Positions 1 through 10,172 are shown, numbered from the stretch's first letter. The stretch is DNA of 64,000 bases from Kushneria avicenniae (GCF_900112585.1 NZ_FOLY01000004.1:124001-188000), one strand, 5' to 3'. Notes: generated from the sequence alone by a model not told the origin. Translations and numbers: made by a program.

Positions 1-506
1 AGCGAGCCCCCAAAGAACATGTTGAGAAAGAGCGTTTCCAGCATGTCATCACGATGGTGGCCCAGCGCGATCTTGTTGGCGCCGATCTCCTCGGCAAAAC
101 CGTAAAGCGTGCCCCGTCTCAGCCGCGAGCACAGCCCACAGGTCGTCTTGCCCTCGGGCACCTTCTCTTTCACGATCGAATAGGTATCACGTTCCACGAT
201 GTGATATTCGATACCCTGCTTCGACAGATACTCCGGCAGCACATGCTCGGGAAAGCCCGGCTGCTTCTGATCCATGTTGACGGCCACCAGCTCGAAACTC
301 ACCGGCGCGTTGCGCTGCAGATTGCGCAGAATCTCGAGCATGGTATAGGAGTCCTTGCCACCGGAGAGGCACACCATCACCCTGTCGCCATCATTGATCA
401 TGGCGTAGTCGATAATGGCGTTGCCGACGTTGCGGCGCAGGCGTTTTTGAAGCTTGTCGAATTCCCGCTTGTCACGGGTACTCACAGACTGATCAAGTTC
501 TTGCAT
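1..506 (-). CDS. ttcA: tRNA 2-thiocytidine synthetase TtcA (partial, 3' end off window)
   Basis: TtcA adds sulfur to C32 of some tRNAs in an ATP- and iron-sulfur-dependent cytoplasmic reaction. Translating the minus strand from the ATG at 506 gives about 168 residues before the left edge. The PP-loop SGGKDS lies at residues 48-53, the first cluster-binding pair CGLC at 123-126, and GHHRDD at about 149-154. The second Cys pair expected downstream is outside the window. The N-terminus MQELDQ is typical in length for the family. The gene is divergent from the sensor kinase at 695, sharing a 188-base intergenic region. Identification is secure; only completeness is unknown. Confidence 0.93.
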   Translation of the reverse strand, partial: MQELDQSVSTRDKREFDKLQKRLRRNVGNAIIDYAMINDGDRVMVCLSGGKDSYTMLEILRNLQRNAPVSFELVAVNMDQKQPGFPEHVLPEYLSKQGIEYHIVERDTYSIVKEKVPEGKTTCGLCSRLRRGTLYGFAEEIGANKIALGHHRDDMLETLFLNMFFGGS

Positions 507-694
507 GGAGATGACTTCAGATTAATGCGACATTGGCGCTACTTTATCATCGCCGTCGGAGGCAGGCGAAGATCGAGTAGTGAATGCGGGGGTTGAGGGG
601 GCGATGACGTCGACGCGCCATACGCGACGTTATCCGTGTTTCAAGGCTGCCATCATGAAGCAGCCATTACGTTGGTCAGGCAAGGATTCCCACG

Positions 695-3600
695 ATGTTT
701 CAGGGCTGGTTACTGCTCACCATCTCGCTTTTATACATCGTCACGCTGTTTGGCATCGCCTGGCGTGGCGACCAACGCGCACGGCGGCTCGGACCGGCAA
801 AACGTCGACCGCTGGTGTACAGCCTTGCGCTGGCCGTCTACTGCACCTCCTGGACCTTCTACGGCAGCGTCGGTCAGGTCGCAGGCTCGGGACTGCAGTA
901 TCTCAGCGTTTTTTTGGGACCCATTCTCGCCTTTTTGCTGTTCTGGCCGATTCTGACCAAGATGATCCGGGTCGCCAAGGGACAAAATATTACCTCGATC
1001 GCCGACTTTATTGCCTCACGCTATGGCAAGACCCAGGCGCTGGCGGCACTGGCCAGTCTGGTGGCGCTGCTGGGCACCCTCCCTTACCTGGCCCTGCAGC
1101 TCAAGGCCATGGCGGCCAGTTTCACGGTGCTGACGGCCAACAATGACATCGTACGCTCTCCCATCCTTGGCGATACGGCGTTCTACGTCGCCGCACTCAT
1201 GGCGCTGTTTGCAATCCTGTTCGGCACGCGCCACACCGATGCCACCGAGCATCACGAGGGTCTGATTCAGGCCATCGCCTTCGAGTCGGTGGTCAAGCTC
1301 GGCGCTTTTGTGCTGCTGGGCGCGCTGATCACATGGGGCGCGTTTGACGGCCTGAGCGAGCTTTCAAGCCGCGCGGTCCGGGACCTTTCCGCCGGCACCC
1401 ATTTCAGCAGCGCCAGCTTCGGTCAGGGGTTCTGGACCCAGACCCTGCTGGCCATGCTGGCCGTGTTCTGCATTCCGCGTCAGTTCCATGTCACCGTGGT
1501 CGAAAACACCAGCACCGATGATACCGCCCGGGCACGCTGGCTCTTTCCGCTGTATCTGATCGCCGCCGGCTTTTTCGTATTGCCGCTGGCCGCGGCCGCC
1601 ATGACGCTGTTCGAAGGTCAGAATCTTGATCCGGACACCTGGGTCCTGCATCTCGCCATGGCCGTCGATCAGCCCTGGCTGGTCATGGTTACCTTCATTG
1701 GCGGCTTCGCGGCCGCCAGCGGCATGGTCATCATGGCAGCGGTCACGCTCTCCATCATGATCTCCAACGAGGTCGTTATTCCGCTGCTGCTGCGCCTGAA
1801 GGGATTTGACGCCCGCAACGGCGACTACGCCCGCTGGGTTCTGCGTATTCGCCGTCTGATTATCGTGCTGACTCTGGCGCTGGCCTATGGATTCTACAAG
1901 CTGACGGCCACCTCAAGCTCACTGGCAAGTCTTGGCATCCTGTCACTGGCGGCGCTGGCGCAGCTCGCCCCGGCGCTGATCGGGGGCCTTTACTGGAAGC
2001 GCGGCAACCGCTTCGGCGTCAGCCTGGGCCTGGGACTGGGCTTTCTGATCTGGGCCTATACCCTGCTGCTGCCGACACTGGTACGCGCCGGCCTGCTCTC
2101 CTTCCCCGTTGATGCGGGCCCGATGGGCATCGAGCTGCTCAGCCCCTCCAATCTGCTGGGTCTGTCACTGAACGACCCCATCACGCAAGGCGTACTGCTG
2201 TCGCTGGGCGTAAACCTGTTCTGCTATATCTTTTTCTCCCAGATTACCCGGCAGCGCGTGGTCGAGCGCATTCAGGCCTCGCTGTTCGTGGACAGCGTGG
2301 CCTCTCATCAGACCCTGAGCAATCGACCCTGGGGCGGCACCACCTCGATTGGCGATCTCAAATCCCTTTCCCGCCGTTTTCTCAACGAGGATCAGGTCGA
2401 GCGCGCCTTCAGCGATTATGGCTGGCGCAATCAGCAGCGACTCGACCCGGGCATGCGCGCCTCGATTGATCTGATCGGCTTTACCGAACGCCTGCTGGCC
2501 TCGGCAATCGGCGCCTCTTCGGCCCGCATCGTGGTCAACTCGGCTCTGTCGGGACGGGACGTCTCCATCTCGGATGTCGTCTCCATCGTCGATGAAGCCT
2601 CACAGGTGCTCGAGTTCAACCGATCCCTTCTGCAGGCCACCATCGAGAACATCAACCAGGGCGTCATGGTGGTGGATCACAAGTTGCGCATCGTAGTCTG
2701 GAACCAGCGCTATCTGGAGCTTTTCCGCTTTCCCGATCATCTGGTTCATGTCGGCGAACCCATCGAGCGCATCTTTTTATACAACGCCGAGCACGGTGAA
2801 TACGGCCCCGGGGACCCGCAGGAGCACGTGCGGCTGCTGATGGACAACATTCGCAGCGGCCACGCACATCACTACCAGCGTTACCGGCAGGATGACAGCG
2901 TGCTCGACATTCAGGGCAACCCCATGGTGGGCGGCGGCTTTGTCTATACCTATCAGGACATCACTGATCAGAAGCGTACCGAAGAAGCCCTGATTCGCTC
3001 GGAAAACAACATTCGCATCTATACCGACAACGTGCCGGCGCTGATCGCCTATTTCGACCGCGACTGTCACTACCTCTTCACCAACCGCGCCTACGAAACC
3101 GCCATGGAAGTGGACCGCCTTCAGGCCATTGGCAAGCGTGCCGAAGAGGTCATGAGCGCCAGTACATGGAAGCTGCGTGCGCCCTGGATGCAGCGGGCGC
3201 TCGGTGGCGAGCGCGTGTCGTGGGAGCTCTCCCTGCTCGACCGTGATGGCGGCACACGCTACATGCTGGCCACCTATACGCCGCACTTTGGTGAAGACGG
3301 CCGCGTACTGGGTTTCTTTGCGCTTTACCAGGATATTACCGAGCGCCGCCTGGCCGAGATCGCCTTGCAAGAAACCAACGAGCATCTGGAAGAGCGGGTG
3401 CGCGAGCGAACCCGAGAACTTTCCGAGGTCAACATTGCACTACGTCAGGAAAACCGGGTCCGCTCGGAAGCCGAACTGGCGCTGCGACAGGCCAAACAGG
3501 TTGCTGAAACCGCCAATGCCTCCAAGACCCGCTTTCTGGCCGCTGCCAGTCATGACCTCCTCCAGCCGCTCAACGCAGCGCGGCTGTTCACCTCAGCGCT

Positions 3601-4636
3601 GACCCAGCGTCTCGAGGAGAGCGAACATCATGACACACTGGTCCATATCGACAATTCGCTTCAGGCCGCCGAGGAACTGCTGGGCACGCTGCTGGACATC
3701 TCCAAACTGGATGCCGGTGCCCTGACACCCCGACGTCAGGTCGTGGCCCTCAACGAGATTCTGCGCCCTCTTTACGCCGAATTCTCGGTCATGGCGCAGG
3801 ACCGCGGCCTGGATCTGGACATGATTGAAACAGGTGCCGTGATCGACAGCGACCCGCAGATGCTCAGACGCATCATCCAGAATTTTCTCTCCAACGCCCT
3901 GCGTTACACCCAGCACGGCCGCGTGCTGCTGGGCTGTCGTCGTCGAGGAGAGCAGCTGTCGATCGAAGTCTGGGACACCGGCCCCGGCATTCCGGAATCA
4001 CGCCAGGCGGAAATCTTTCAGGAGTTTCGCCGTCTGGATCAGAAATCGCGCCACCGCGAGAGTGAAAAGGGGCTGGGGCTGGGGCTATCCATCGCCGATC
4101 GCATGGCACGCGTGCTGGACCATCCGATTACGATTCGCTCACGGGAAGGCCATGGCACCATGTTTGCCCTGACCGTGCCCCGCAAACAGGGTGCCACGCT
4201 GACGCCTCAGGAAACGCAGGCCGCACAGAAAAGTGCCGGCAACCGCATTCGCGGTGCCCGCATCATCTGTATCGATAACGAGACCATGACGCTTGAGGGT
4301 ATGAAGGCCATGCTGGAAGGCTGGGAGTGCGAGGTGTTCACCGCCACCTCGATCGGCGGCGCCCGCTCGGTTGTTCGCAACATGACCGGCGAGCCTGACA
4401 TCATTCTGGCCGACTACCATCTGGACAATGAAGTCACCGGCCTGATGGCGCTGGAGTCGCTTGCCGAGCGTTTCAGCAGGGACGTGCCGGGCATCGTGAT
4501 CACGGCTGATCGGACCGAAGAAGTTGCCGATCAGATCCGACGCGCCGGCTATCATCAGCTCAGCAAGCCGGTCCGCCCGGCGGCCCTGCGCGCGCTGTTG
4601 ACCCGAACCCTTCAGGCCAATCGCCGCCCCGAATAG
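695..4636 (+). CDS. mxtR: SSS-transporter hybrid sensor histidine kinase, MxtR/CrbS type
   Basis: A 1313-residue membrane sensor kinase. Residues 1 to about 510 are a sodium:solute symporter-like domain with about 13 hydrophobic segments; about 520-640 fits the STAC linker known from CbrA/CrbS proteins. Two PAS domains follow (about 655-775 and 785-905), then a coiled coil, HisKA with phospho-His H953 (motif SHDLLQPL), HATPase (GLGLGLSIA) and a C-terminal receiver with likely acceptor D1240. In Vibrio and Pseudomonas such kinases (CrbS, MxtR) act with a LuxR-type regulator to switch on acetate use. That regulator and acs are the next two genes, which supports MxtR/CrbS over CbrA (whose partner CbrB is NtrC-like). 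The signal is inferred, not shown. Confidence 0.9.
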   Translation: MFQGWLLLTISLLYIVTLFGIAWRGDQRARRLGPAKRRPLVYSLALAVYCTSWTFYGSVGQVAGSGLQYLSVFLGPILAFLLFWPILTKMIRVAKGQNITSIADFIASRYGKTQALAALASLVALLGTLPYLALQLKAMAASFTVLTANNDIVRSPILGDTAFYVAALMALFAILFGTRHTDATEHHEGLIQAIAFESVVKLGAFVLLGALITWGAFDGLSELSSRAVRDLSAGTHFSSASFGQGFWTQTLLAMLAVFCIPRQFHVTVVENTSTDDTARARWLFPLYLIAAGFFVLPLAAAAMTLFEGQNLDPDTWVLHLAMAVDQPWLVMVTFIGGFAAASGMVIMAAVTLSIMISNEVVIPLLLRLKGFDARNGDYARWVLRIRRLIIVLTLALAYGFYKLTATSSSLASLGILSLAALAQLAPALIGGLYWKRGNRFGVSLGLGLGFLIWAYTLLLPTLVRAGLLSFPVDAGPMGIELLSPSNLLGLSLNDPITQGVLLSLGVNLFCYIFFSQITRQRVVERIQASLFVDSVASHQTLSNRPWGGTTSIGDLKSLSRRFLNEDQVERAFSDYGWRNQQRLDPGMRASIDLIGFTERLLASAIGASSARIVVNSALSGRDVSISDVVSIVDEASQVLEFNRSLLQATIENINQGVMVVDHKLRIVVWNQRYLELFRFPDHLVHVGEPIERIFLYNAEHGEYGPGDPQEHVRLLMDNIRSGHAHHYQRYRQDDSVLDIQGNPMVGGGFVYTYQDITDQKRTEEALIRSENNIRIYTDNVPALIAYFDRDCHYLFTNRAYETAMEVDRLQAIGKRAEEVMSASTWKLRAPWMQRALGGERVSWELSLLDRDGGTRYMLATYTPHFGEDGRVLGFFALYQDITERRLAEIALQETNEHLEERVRERTRELSEVNIALRQENRVRSEAELALRQAKQVAETANASKTRFLAAASHDLLQPLNAARLFTSALTQRLEESEHHDTLVHIDNSLQAAEELLGTLLDISKLDAGALTPRRQVVALNEILRPLYAEFSVMAQDRGLDLDMIETGAVIDSDPQMLRRIIQNFLSNALRYTQHGRVLLGCRRRGEQLSIEVWDTGPGIPESRQAEIFQEFRRLDQKSRHRESEKGLGLGLSIADRMARVLDHPITIRSREGHGTMFALTVPRKQGATLTPQETQAAQKSAGNRIRGARIICIDNETMTLEGMKAMLEGWECEVFTATSIGGARSVVRNMTGEPDIILADYHLDNEVTGLMALESLAERFSRDVPGIVITADRTEEVADQIRRAGYHQLSKPVRPAALRALLTRTLQANRRPE

Positions 4637-4661
4637 CTCGCGCTGCTGTCGACCGACACAG

Positions 4662-4688
4662 AAAATCCCGGTACCTGCCGGGATTTTT
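4662..4688. terminator. bidirectional terminator between mxtR and erdR
   Basis: A 9-bp stem (arms 4663-4671 and 4678-4686) with a 6-base loop is flanked by A-runs on the left and T-runs on the right. It lies between two convergent genes and can end transcription from both. Confidence 0.8.
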
Positions 4689-4704
4689 CATGCCTGGTAG
4701 CGGC

Positions 4705-5367
4705 TTACTCTTCGACGCGTGAAGGCTCCACTTCAAGCTTCTGCGCGGCGATCACGGCCTGGGTGCGGGAATGAACGCCCAGCTTGCGCAGGATGGCCGT
4801 CACATGCGCCTTGATGGTCGCCTCGGAGACGTTAAGGTCGTAGGCAATCTGCTTGTTGAGCAGGCCTTCGGTCAACATGTTGAGAACGCGAAACTGCTGC
4901 GGCGTCAGCGAGGCGATCGCCGCGGCGAACCGGGCTTCTTCTTCGTCACCATCCCCCAGATAGTCCGCCATTTCGGGCGGTAGCCATATTTCGCCATCCA
5001 GAATGGCGCTGATGCCACCAGCGATGGTATCCAGCGATGCCGACTTGGGAATGAACCCGGATGCACCGTAGTCCAGTGAGCGGCGCACCACCTGCGGCTC
5101 TTCACTGCCGGAGATCACTGCCACCGGAATATCGGGCATCTGCCCGCGCAGCTGTATCAGGCCCGAAAAGCCGTGTGCTCCGGGCATACGCAGGTCCAGA
5201 AGAATCAGGTCGGCATCGGGGTGACGCGTGACGACCTCGATGGTGGCTTCCATGGTGTCGGCTTCAACAATCTCGGCATTGGCCGCTACCTGACGCAGCG
5301 ACTGCGTCAGTGCCGCACGAAACAAGGGGTGATCATCTGCCACGATAAACTTCTGGGCAAAGGCCAT
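4705..5367 (-). CDS. erdR: LuxR-family response regulator, ErdR/CrbR type
   Basis: A 220-residue NarL/FixJ-type response regulator. The receiver has the acidic pair D11-D12, acceptor D58 (motif LLDLRMPG) and the conserved Ser/Lys (VISGS, PKSAS). The C-terminal GerE/LuxR helix-turn-helix starts with LTPQQ and contains NKQIAYDLNVSEATIKAH. In Pseudomonas ErdR and Vibrio CrbR, the protein phosphorylated by the adjacent kinase activates acs. Here it is convergent with the kinase and downstream of acs on the same strand. An AGGAAACC-like ribosome site precedes the ATG. Assignment rests on the fold plus the three-gene context. Confidence 0.88.
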   Translation of the reverse strand: MAFAQKFIVADDHPLFRAALTQSLRQVAANAEIVEADTMEATIEVVTRHPDADLILLDLRMPGAHGFSGLIQLRGQMPDIPVAVISGSEEPQVVRRSLDYGASGFIPKSASLDTIAGGISAILDGEIWLPPEMADYLGDGDEEEARFAAAIASLTPQQFRVLNMLTEGLLNKQIAYDLNVSEATIKAHVTAILRKLGVHSRTQAVIAAQKLEVEPSRVEE

Positions 5368-5527
5368 GCGGTTTCCTCCAGGATTCCCCGTATCATTCAG
5401 GACGGCCCAGCCCCGGTCAAAACGCGGTCAGCCACGTCATCAGCAGTGCAAGGCCGAGCGTCATCATGCCATCTGCCGATCATGTTTATGTAACCAGCAA
5501 TCTCAGCATGTTATCCCATGATTTTTT

Positions 5528-5574
5528 TATTTCCAAAATAAAACGTTGGCAACCGGTTTCCCGGCACCAACGTT
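5528..5574 (-). terminator. terminator downstream of acs
   Basis: On the minus strand an 8-bp outer stem (arms 5567-5574 and 5542-5549) encloses a second CCGG stem closed by a GAAA tetraloop, followed by a T-rich tail. It lies about 56 bases past the acs stop and separates acs from erdR. Confidence 0.75.
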
Positions 5575-5629
5575 CATTATGCGACAAGATGACACGCTTG
5601 TCGTGACTCAGAAGCAGATGAGCATATTC

Positions 5630-7573
5630 CTAATGGTGCACACGCTCCCTGATCAGGGCCGCTACCACGTCAGGATCGGAGAGCGTGCTGATATCCCCCA
5701 GCCCATCCACTTCGTTGGCCGCAATCTTGCGAAGAATACGACGCATGATCTTGCCCGAACGCGTCTTGGGCAGACCCGGCGCCCACTGAATGGCATCGAG
5801 CCTGGCAATCGCTCCGATATCGCGGCGCACGACATCATTGAGTTCCCGGCTCAGATCCTCGGAAGGCTCCACGCCCTGCATCAGGGTGATATAGGCATAG
5901 ATACCCTGCCCCTTCATGTCATGAGGGAAGCCGACCACGGCGGCCTCGGCCACCGCAGGGTGAGCCACCAGCGCCGATTCGATTTCGGCCGTTCCCATGC
6001 GGTGTCCGGACACGTTAAGCACGTCATCGATGCGTCCGGTGATCCAGTAGTCCCCGTCGGCATCGCGATGCGCCCCGTCACCGGTAAAGTAGGTGCCGGG
6101 ATGGGTGCTGAAATAGGTTTCCTCAAAGCGCTCGTGGTTGCCCCAGATGGTACGCGCCTGTCCCGGCCAGCTGCCCTCGATGACCAGACTACCATCCCCT
6201 TCACCTTCAATACGCCTGCCCTCGGCATCCATCAGTGCCGGGCGAATGCCGAAGAAGGGACGCATGGCCGCGCCGGGCTTGACGTTATCAACATCGGTCA
6301 GCGGTGCCATCATGTGGCCACCGGTTTCGGTCTGCCACCAGGTGTCCATGATCGGGCAGCGTCCCTTGCCGATGATCTGATGGCTGAAGTGCCATGCCTG
6401 CGGGTTGATGGGCTCGCCGACTGTACCGATAAGGCGCAGTGAATCGCGCTGACTGCTGTCCAGTACATGATCGCCGTGCCCCATCATGGCGCGAATGGCC
6501 GTCGGGGAGGTGTAGAAAATCGTGATGTTGTGCCGATCGATAACTTCCCCCACGCGACCATAATCCGGATAGCTCGGCACCCCCTCGAACATGACCGTGG
6601 TCGCCCCATTGGCCAGGGGTCCATATACCACATAGGAGTGGCCGGTCACCCAGCCCACGTCGGCAGCACACCAGTAGACATCATCCTCACGCAGATCAAA
6701 GATCTGCTGATGGGTCATGGCTGCAAACAGCAGATAGCCGCCGGTGGTATGCATCAGCCCCTTGGGCGTGCCGGTCGATCCGGAAGTATAGAGGATGAAC
6801 AGCGGATCCTCGGCGTTCATGGCTTCAGGCTCGCAGACTTCGGACTGCTCCTTCATCATTGCGCAGGCATCGATGTCGCGTGATTGCCAGTCGATCGACC
6901 CATCGCCACAGGGTACGACCAGCACATGCTCGACGCAGTCAGTGCCCTTGATGGACAGCGCTTCATCAACGTTTTTCTTCAGCGGTACCTGCTTGCCACC
7001 ACGACGCGAGACATTCGAGGTAATGACCACCCGCGATTGGCAGTCCGAGATGCGACCGGCCAGCGCCTCGGGGGAGAAACCACCGAACACCACCGAATGC
7101 ACCACGCCGATGCGGGCACATGCCAGCATGGCAACGCCAGCTTCCGGGATCATCGGCATATAAAGCGTGACGGTATCCCCACGCTTGACGCCAAGCGCCT
7201 TGAGCATGTTGGCAAACTGACAGGTCTGCCGATGCAGCTCGCGATAGGTAATGGTTCGCTGGTGGTCGGGGTTGTCACCCTCCCAGACGATGGCGGGCTT
7301 GTCGCCGCGGCTTTCCAGATGTCGATCAAGACAGTTGACCGAGGCATTGAGCTCGCCGTCCGCAAACCACTTGATTCGAGAATGGTTGTCGCCGAAATGA
7401 CCGTCGAGTATTTTTTCGGGCGTGCGCATCCAGTCAAGACGCTGCATCTCTTCGCGCCAGAAGGCTTCAGGAGATTCGATCGAATAGCGATAGCGCTCAC
7501 GATAGTCCTGCTCGCTCATCGGACCAGGCAGCTTTTGTGCGGCACCTGCCATGGCATGGGCAGTCTGGCTCAT
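5630..7573 (-). CDS. acs: acetyl-CoA synthetase
   Basis: Acs (647 residues, normal length) converts acetate, ATP and CoA to acetyl-CoA via an acetyl-AMP intermediate, scavenging acetate in the cytoplasm. The adenylate-forming signature [10 protein letters not shown] is near residue 270 and the C-terminal catalytic lysine lies in SGKIMRR at about K608, the residue acetylated to silence the enzyme in other bacteria. A GAGGAG ribosome site sits just before the ATG. Location between the ErdR-type regulator and a sprT-like gene, with the MxtR-type kinase beyond, points to acetate-responsive control. A terminator follows. Confidence 0.97.
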   Translation of the reverse strand: MSQTAHAMAGAAQKLPGPMSEQDYRERYRYSIESPEAFWREEMQRLDWMRTPEKILDGHFGDNHSRIKWFADGELNASVNCLDRHLESRGDKPAIVWEGDNPDHQRTITYRELHRQTCQFANMLKALGVKRGDTVTLYMPMIPEAGVAMLACARIGVVHSVVFGGFSPEALAGRISDCQSRVVITSNVSRRGGKQVPLKKNVDEALSIKGTDCVEHVLVVPCGDGSIDWQSRDIDACAMMKEQSEVCEPEAMNAEDPLFILYTSGSTGTPKGLMHTTGGYLLFAAMTHQQIFDLREDDVYWCAADVGWVTGHSYVVYGPLANGATTVMFEGVPSYPDYGRVGEVIDRHNITIFYTSPTAIRAMMGHGDHVLDSSQRDSLRLIGTVGEPINPQAWHFSHQIIGKGRCPIMDTWWQTETGGHMMAPLTDVDNVKPGAAMRPFFGIRPALMDAEGRRIEGEGDGSLVIEGSWPGQARTIWGNHERFEETYFSTHPGTYFTGDGAHRDADGDYWITGRIDDVLNVSGHRMGTAEIESALVAHPAVAEAAVVGFPHDMKGQGIYAYITLMQGVEPSEDLSRELNDVVRRDIGAIARLDAIQWAPGLPKTRSGKIMRRILRKIAANEVDGLGDISTLSDPDVVAALIRERVHH

Positions 7574-7655
7574 GTCGCATCTCCTCAGTCTGACAGGGTC
7601 ACGGCCCCCATCATGAATAGTGTGATGCCTAGATTAGCGCCGGGCAGGGGCAGAC

Positions 7656-7675
7656 TGACCATTAGACCATGGTCA
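7656..7675. promoter_or_regulatory. inverted repeat upstream of acs
   Basis: TGACCA and TGGTCA half-sites are separated by 8 bases, and the right side contains the perfect palindrome GACCATGGTC (7665-7674). It lies 83-102 bases upstream of the acs ATG, partly overlapping the end of the sprT-like gene. It could be a regulator site such as ErdR's, but I know of no consensus that would prove this. Confidence 0.3.
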
Positions 7676-8251
7676 CTGTTCGACCAATCTCTTGGCGCCA
7701 TGATCCGAAACCTTTCCCTCAAGGCGAAGCACCACGCCGCAGTGACGACAGCGGTATCGGCTGCCGCGCCGCTCGTTGTTATAGCGCCGGCGGGTAAAGT
7801 AGTGATGGCGACAATCACAAACGTAGCGATAGGGTGCCGGGCTGGCACGCGAGGTATCAAAGCGGTGGGTGACGCTGGGTGAGCGATCAAACACCCTGAC
7901 CATTACCCGCTGCCACTCAACGCCATGAGGGCGAACGCGCCCCGGATACACGTGATGCACCACCCAGTGGGCCATTTCATGGGGCACCACCTCGTTTAAA
8001 AAGGTATCGGGCTGCTCGGCGTAGAGCGTCATGTTAAAGCGTAGCCCGCCACGACCGTAATGGGCCTGACCCGCGCTGCGCCCGCGCAGATCGCACCAGA
8101 TTCCGGGTGCGGGCAGCATTGGGTAATGACGCTGTGCGATGCGCAGACACCGTGTCACGCAGGTCAGAAGCCGCGCCTGACTGGCATCACCGGCAGGAAA
8201 GCTGTCACCGACAGGAAAGTCGTCACCGTGATTGGAAAGAGATCTGGTCAT
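7673..8251 (-). CDS. SprT-like zinc metalloprotease family protein
   Basis: A 192-residue SprT-family protein with the zinc-protease motif HEMAH in the sequence VVPHEMAHWVVHH and, near the C-terminus, two CxC/CxxC pairs (VCDC and CRHCG) resembling the SprT zinc ribbon. Homologs relate to eukaryotic Spartan proteases that cut DNA-protein crosslinks; the role of bacterial SprT is not well defined. I place the start at the ATG at 8251; upstream TTG starts would overlap the divergent gene at 8329. It precedes acs on the same strand. Confidence 0.85.
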   Translation of the reverse strand: MTRSLSNHGDDFPVGDSFPAGDASQARLLTCVTRCLRIAQRHYPMLPAPGIWCDLRGRSAGQAHYGRGGLRFNMTLYAEQPDTFLNEVVPHEMAHWVVHHVYPGRVRPHGVEWQRVMVRVFDRSPSVTHRFDTSRASPAPYRYVCDCRHHYFTRRRYNNERRGSRYRCRHCGVVLRLEGKVSDHGAKRLVEQ

Positions 8252-8328
8252 GGATGATAAACTGTTGGCTCTCGACCCGGCGGCTTGATTGCCGCACCAC
8301 GCGCTGCTTACTGGATGGACATTGCTCA

Positions 8329-9018
8329 ATGAATGATATCACGGCCGATACGCCGCAACCGGTACCGCTGCTGGAAGATGACCGTCTTGACGCGCTGTTC
8401 GAGTTCATGGACTCCGAACGGGTCAGCGAAGAAGCGCTGGACCTTTTCGGCGCTCACGGTCTTCTGACCGCACTGGCCATCTCGACCGTGGCACATGACC
8501 GCGATGAACGACATGCCCTGATCTTTGATACCACGCCCGAATTCGACGACGACCAGCAGCGCCAGAGCGTTCTCGAAGCACTGGATGCTCTGATCGACAA
8601 CGCCGTTGATGTGTTTGAAGGCGGCAACGTCCCGGACCTGCCCTTTGATCTCGAGTTCGAGGGCAGTGATGAGGACAACGAAGAGCATCCCGCAAGGCTC
8701 TGGTGTGCCGGCTTCATGGAGGGCGTTTTCCTTGATGAAGAGGCCTGGTTCGGCGCGCAGGAGGAGACGGCCGCCGAACTACTGCTGCCTTTCATGACCC
8801 TGTCCGGGCTTTTTGATGAAGAAGACCCGGAGCTTGCCGCACTGGGACAGCAGCCGGCCGAGGCCACTCGCCTGGCGGGCCAGCTCGCCGAACTGACGCT
8901 GGATCTTTATCTGCTGCAGCGCGCCCCGGCCGAAAAACCGGCCCCGAAGGGCGGCCCCACCAAGGGCGGCAAGGGCAAATCCGGCAGCAAGGGCCCGGGA
9001 AAACGTTCGCAACGGTAA
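8329..9018 (+). CDS. YecA/UPF0149 family protein with basic Gly/Lys-rich tail
   Basis: A 229-residue protein of the UPF0149 (YecA/YgfB) family: an all-helical, very acidic body (residues about 1-200) with GHLLTALAI-like and LWCAGFMEG motifs typical of the family. The last 30 residues are abruptly basic and low in complexity (repeats of GGK/GSK and Pro), replacing the SEC-C metal-binding motif found in YecA proper. No function is established for this type. It is divergent from the sprT-like gene and converges on the cls-like gene at 9045. Confidence 0.82.
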   Translation: MNDITADTPQPVPLLEDDRLDALFEFMDSERVSEEALDLFGAHGLLTALAISTVAHDRDERHALIFDTTPEFDDDQQRQSVLEALDALIDNAVDVFEGGNVPDLPFDLEFEGSDEDNEEHPARLWCAGFMEGVFLDEEAWFGAQEETAAELLLPFMTLSGLFDEEDPELAALGQQPAEATRLAGQLAELTLDLYLLQRAPAEKPAPKGGPTKGGKGKSGSKGPGKRSQR

Positions 9019-9044
9019 CGTCTCTCAAACCTTCAGAAACACGC

Positions 9045-10172
9045 TCAGCGCAATCGCGTGATGAGCGCATCCATGACGCCATATCCCCATTCGCGCAGGC
9101 GCTGGCGTCGCGATCGTGACGCCCAGCGCGCGGCGCTGATCTCGTGGCACTGTTCAAAGCAGTGCTCGAACAGCGTTCCCAGCTCGGTGGCAAAGTCGTC
9201 GTCATCGATCTCCTGATTGGCTTCCAGATTCCACTGCAGACTCCAGTGATCGAAGTTGCACGAGCCAATGGTCGACCAGCCGTCGCACAGGCTGAACTTG
9301 GCGTGAATAAAGCGCGGCTGAAATTCGAAGATACGCACACCAGCGCGCAAAAGCCGAGTGAAAAAGCGCTGGCCGGCGTAGCGCACGCTGGGGTGATCAT
9401 GATCGCGGGCGGCCAGCAGCAGCCTGACATCCACCCCACGCCGCGCCGCGCGACGCAGCTGCCGTCTCAGGGTGCGGGTAGGCACAAAATAGGGGGTACA
9501 GATCCATATGCGCTCACGGGCAGTGCCAACCTGGTGCTGCAGCGAGCGGCGTATGGCCTGATAGCGGTAGCCCTGTCCCCAGACCAAACGCCCGACCATG
9601 CTGCCCTCGCAGCGCATCGAATGCGGCGTAATGACCGGGACGCTGTTGGTCTTTCGCGCACCGGTGACAAAATCCTGCGCCTTGCGTGAGCGCCATGCCC
9701 GGTTGAACAGCCTGATCCAGTCATCAACACAGGGGCCGGTAATGCGCACGGCCACTTCGAACCATGATCTCAAAAACTGATCGCTGATGCCGAACCCACC
9801 GGTAAAGGCGGTGTGACCGTCGATGACGATCAGCTTGCGATGGTCGCGCGAGATAAAACGCCCCAGATGCCGGAGCGACAGTACATTGAACTCACGAAGC
9901 GACACGCCGGCATCGGCCAGCCGCTGCTTGCTTTCACCAGAGAGCGACCATGAACCGCAGGCATCGATCAGCAGACGCACGTCAACGCCGCGGGCGACGG
10001 CGCTCTCGAGCGCCGTGAAAAAGCGCTCGGCCATCTCGCCGTCCTCGACGATATAGAGCTCGATCAGAATCGACGCTTCGGCCTGATCGATGGCATTCAA
10101 CAGTGCCGGCACAAACCGCTCTGCCCTGGGCAGCAGGGAAAAATGATTGCCGTCGTGCCACTGCTCTCTCAT
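9045..10172 (-). CDS. phospholipase D family protein, ClsB-like cardiolipin synthase
   Basis: A 375-residue protein with two PLD domains, each carrying an HxKxxxxD motif: HRKLIVIDG in the first half and HAKFSLCDG in the second. No N-terminal membrane segments are present, so it resembles ClsB more than ClsA. Such enzymes make cardiolipin from phosphatidylglycerol or from PG plus PE. The ATG at 10172 has a good GGGAGAAGG ribosome site 5-6 bases upstream. It is divergent from plsB, placing two phospholipid genes side by side. The exact substrate cannot be told from sequence. Confidence 0.85.
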   Translation of the reverse strand: MREQWHDGNHFSLLPRAERFVPALLNAIDQAEASILIELYIVEDGEMAERFFTALESAVARGVDVRLLIDACGSWSLSGESKQRLADAGVSLREFNVLSLRHLGRFISRDHRKLIVIDGHTAFTGGFGISDQFLRSWFEVAVRITGPCVDDWIRLFNRAWRSRKAQDFVTGARKTNSVPVITPHSMRCEGSMVGRLVWGQGYRYQAIRRSLQHQVGTARERIWICTPYFVPTRTLRRQLRRAARRGVDVRLLLAARDHDHPSVRYAGQRFFTRLLRAGVRIFEFQPRFIHAKFSLCDGWSTIGSCNFDHWSLQWNLEANQEIDDDDFATELGTLFEHCFEQCHEISAARWASRSRRQRLREWGYGVMDALITRLR

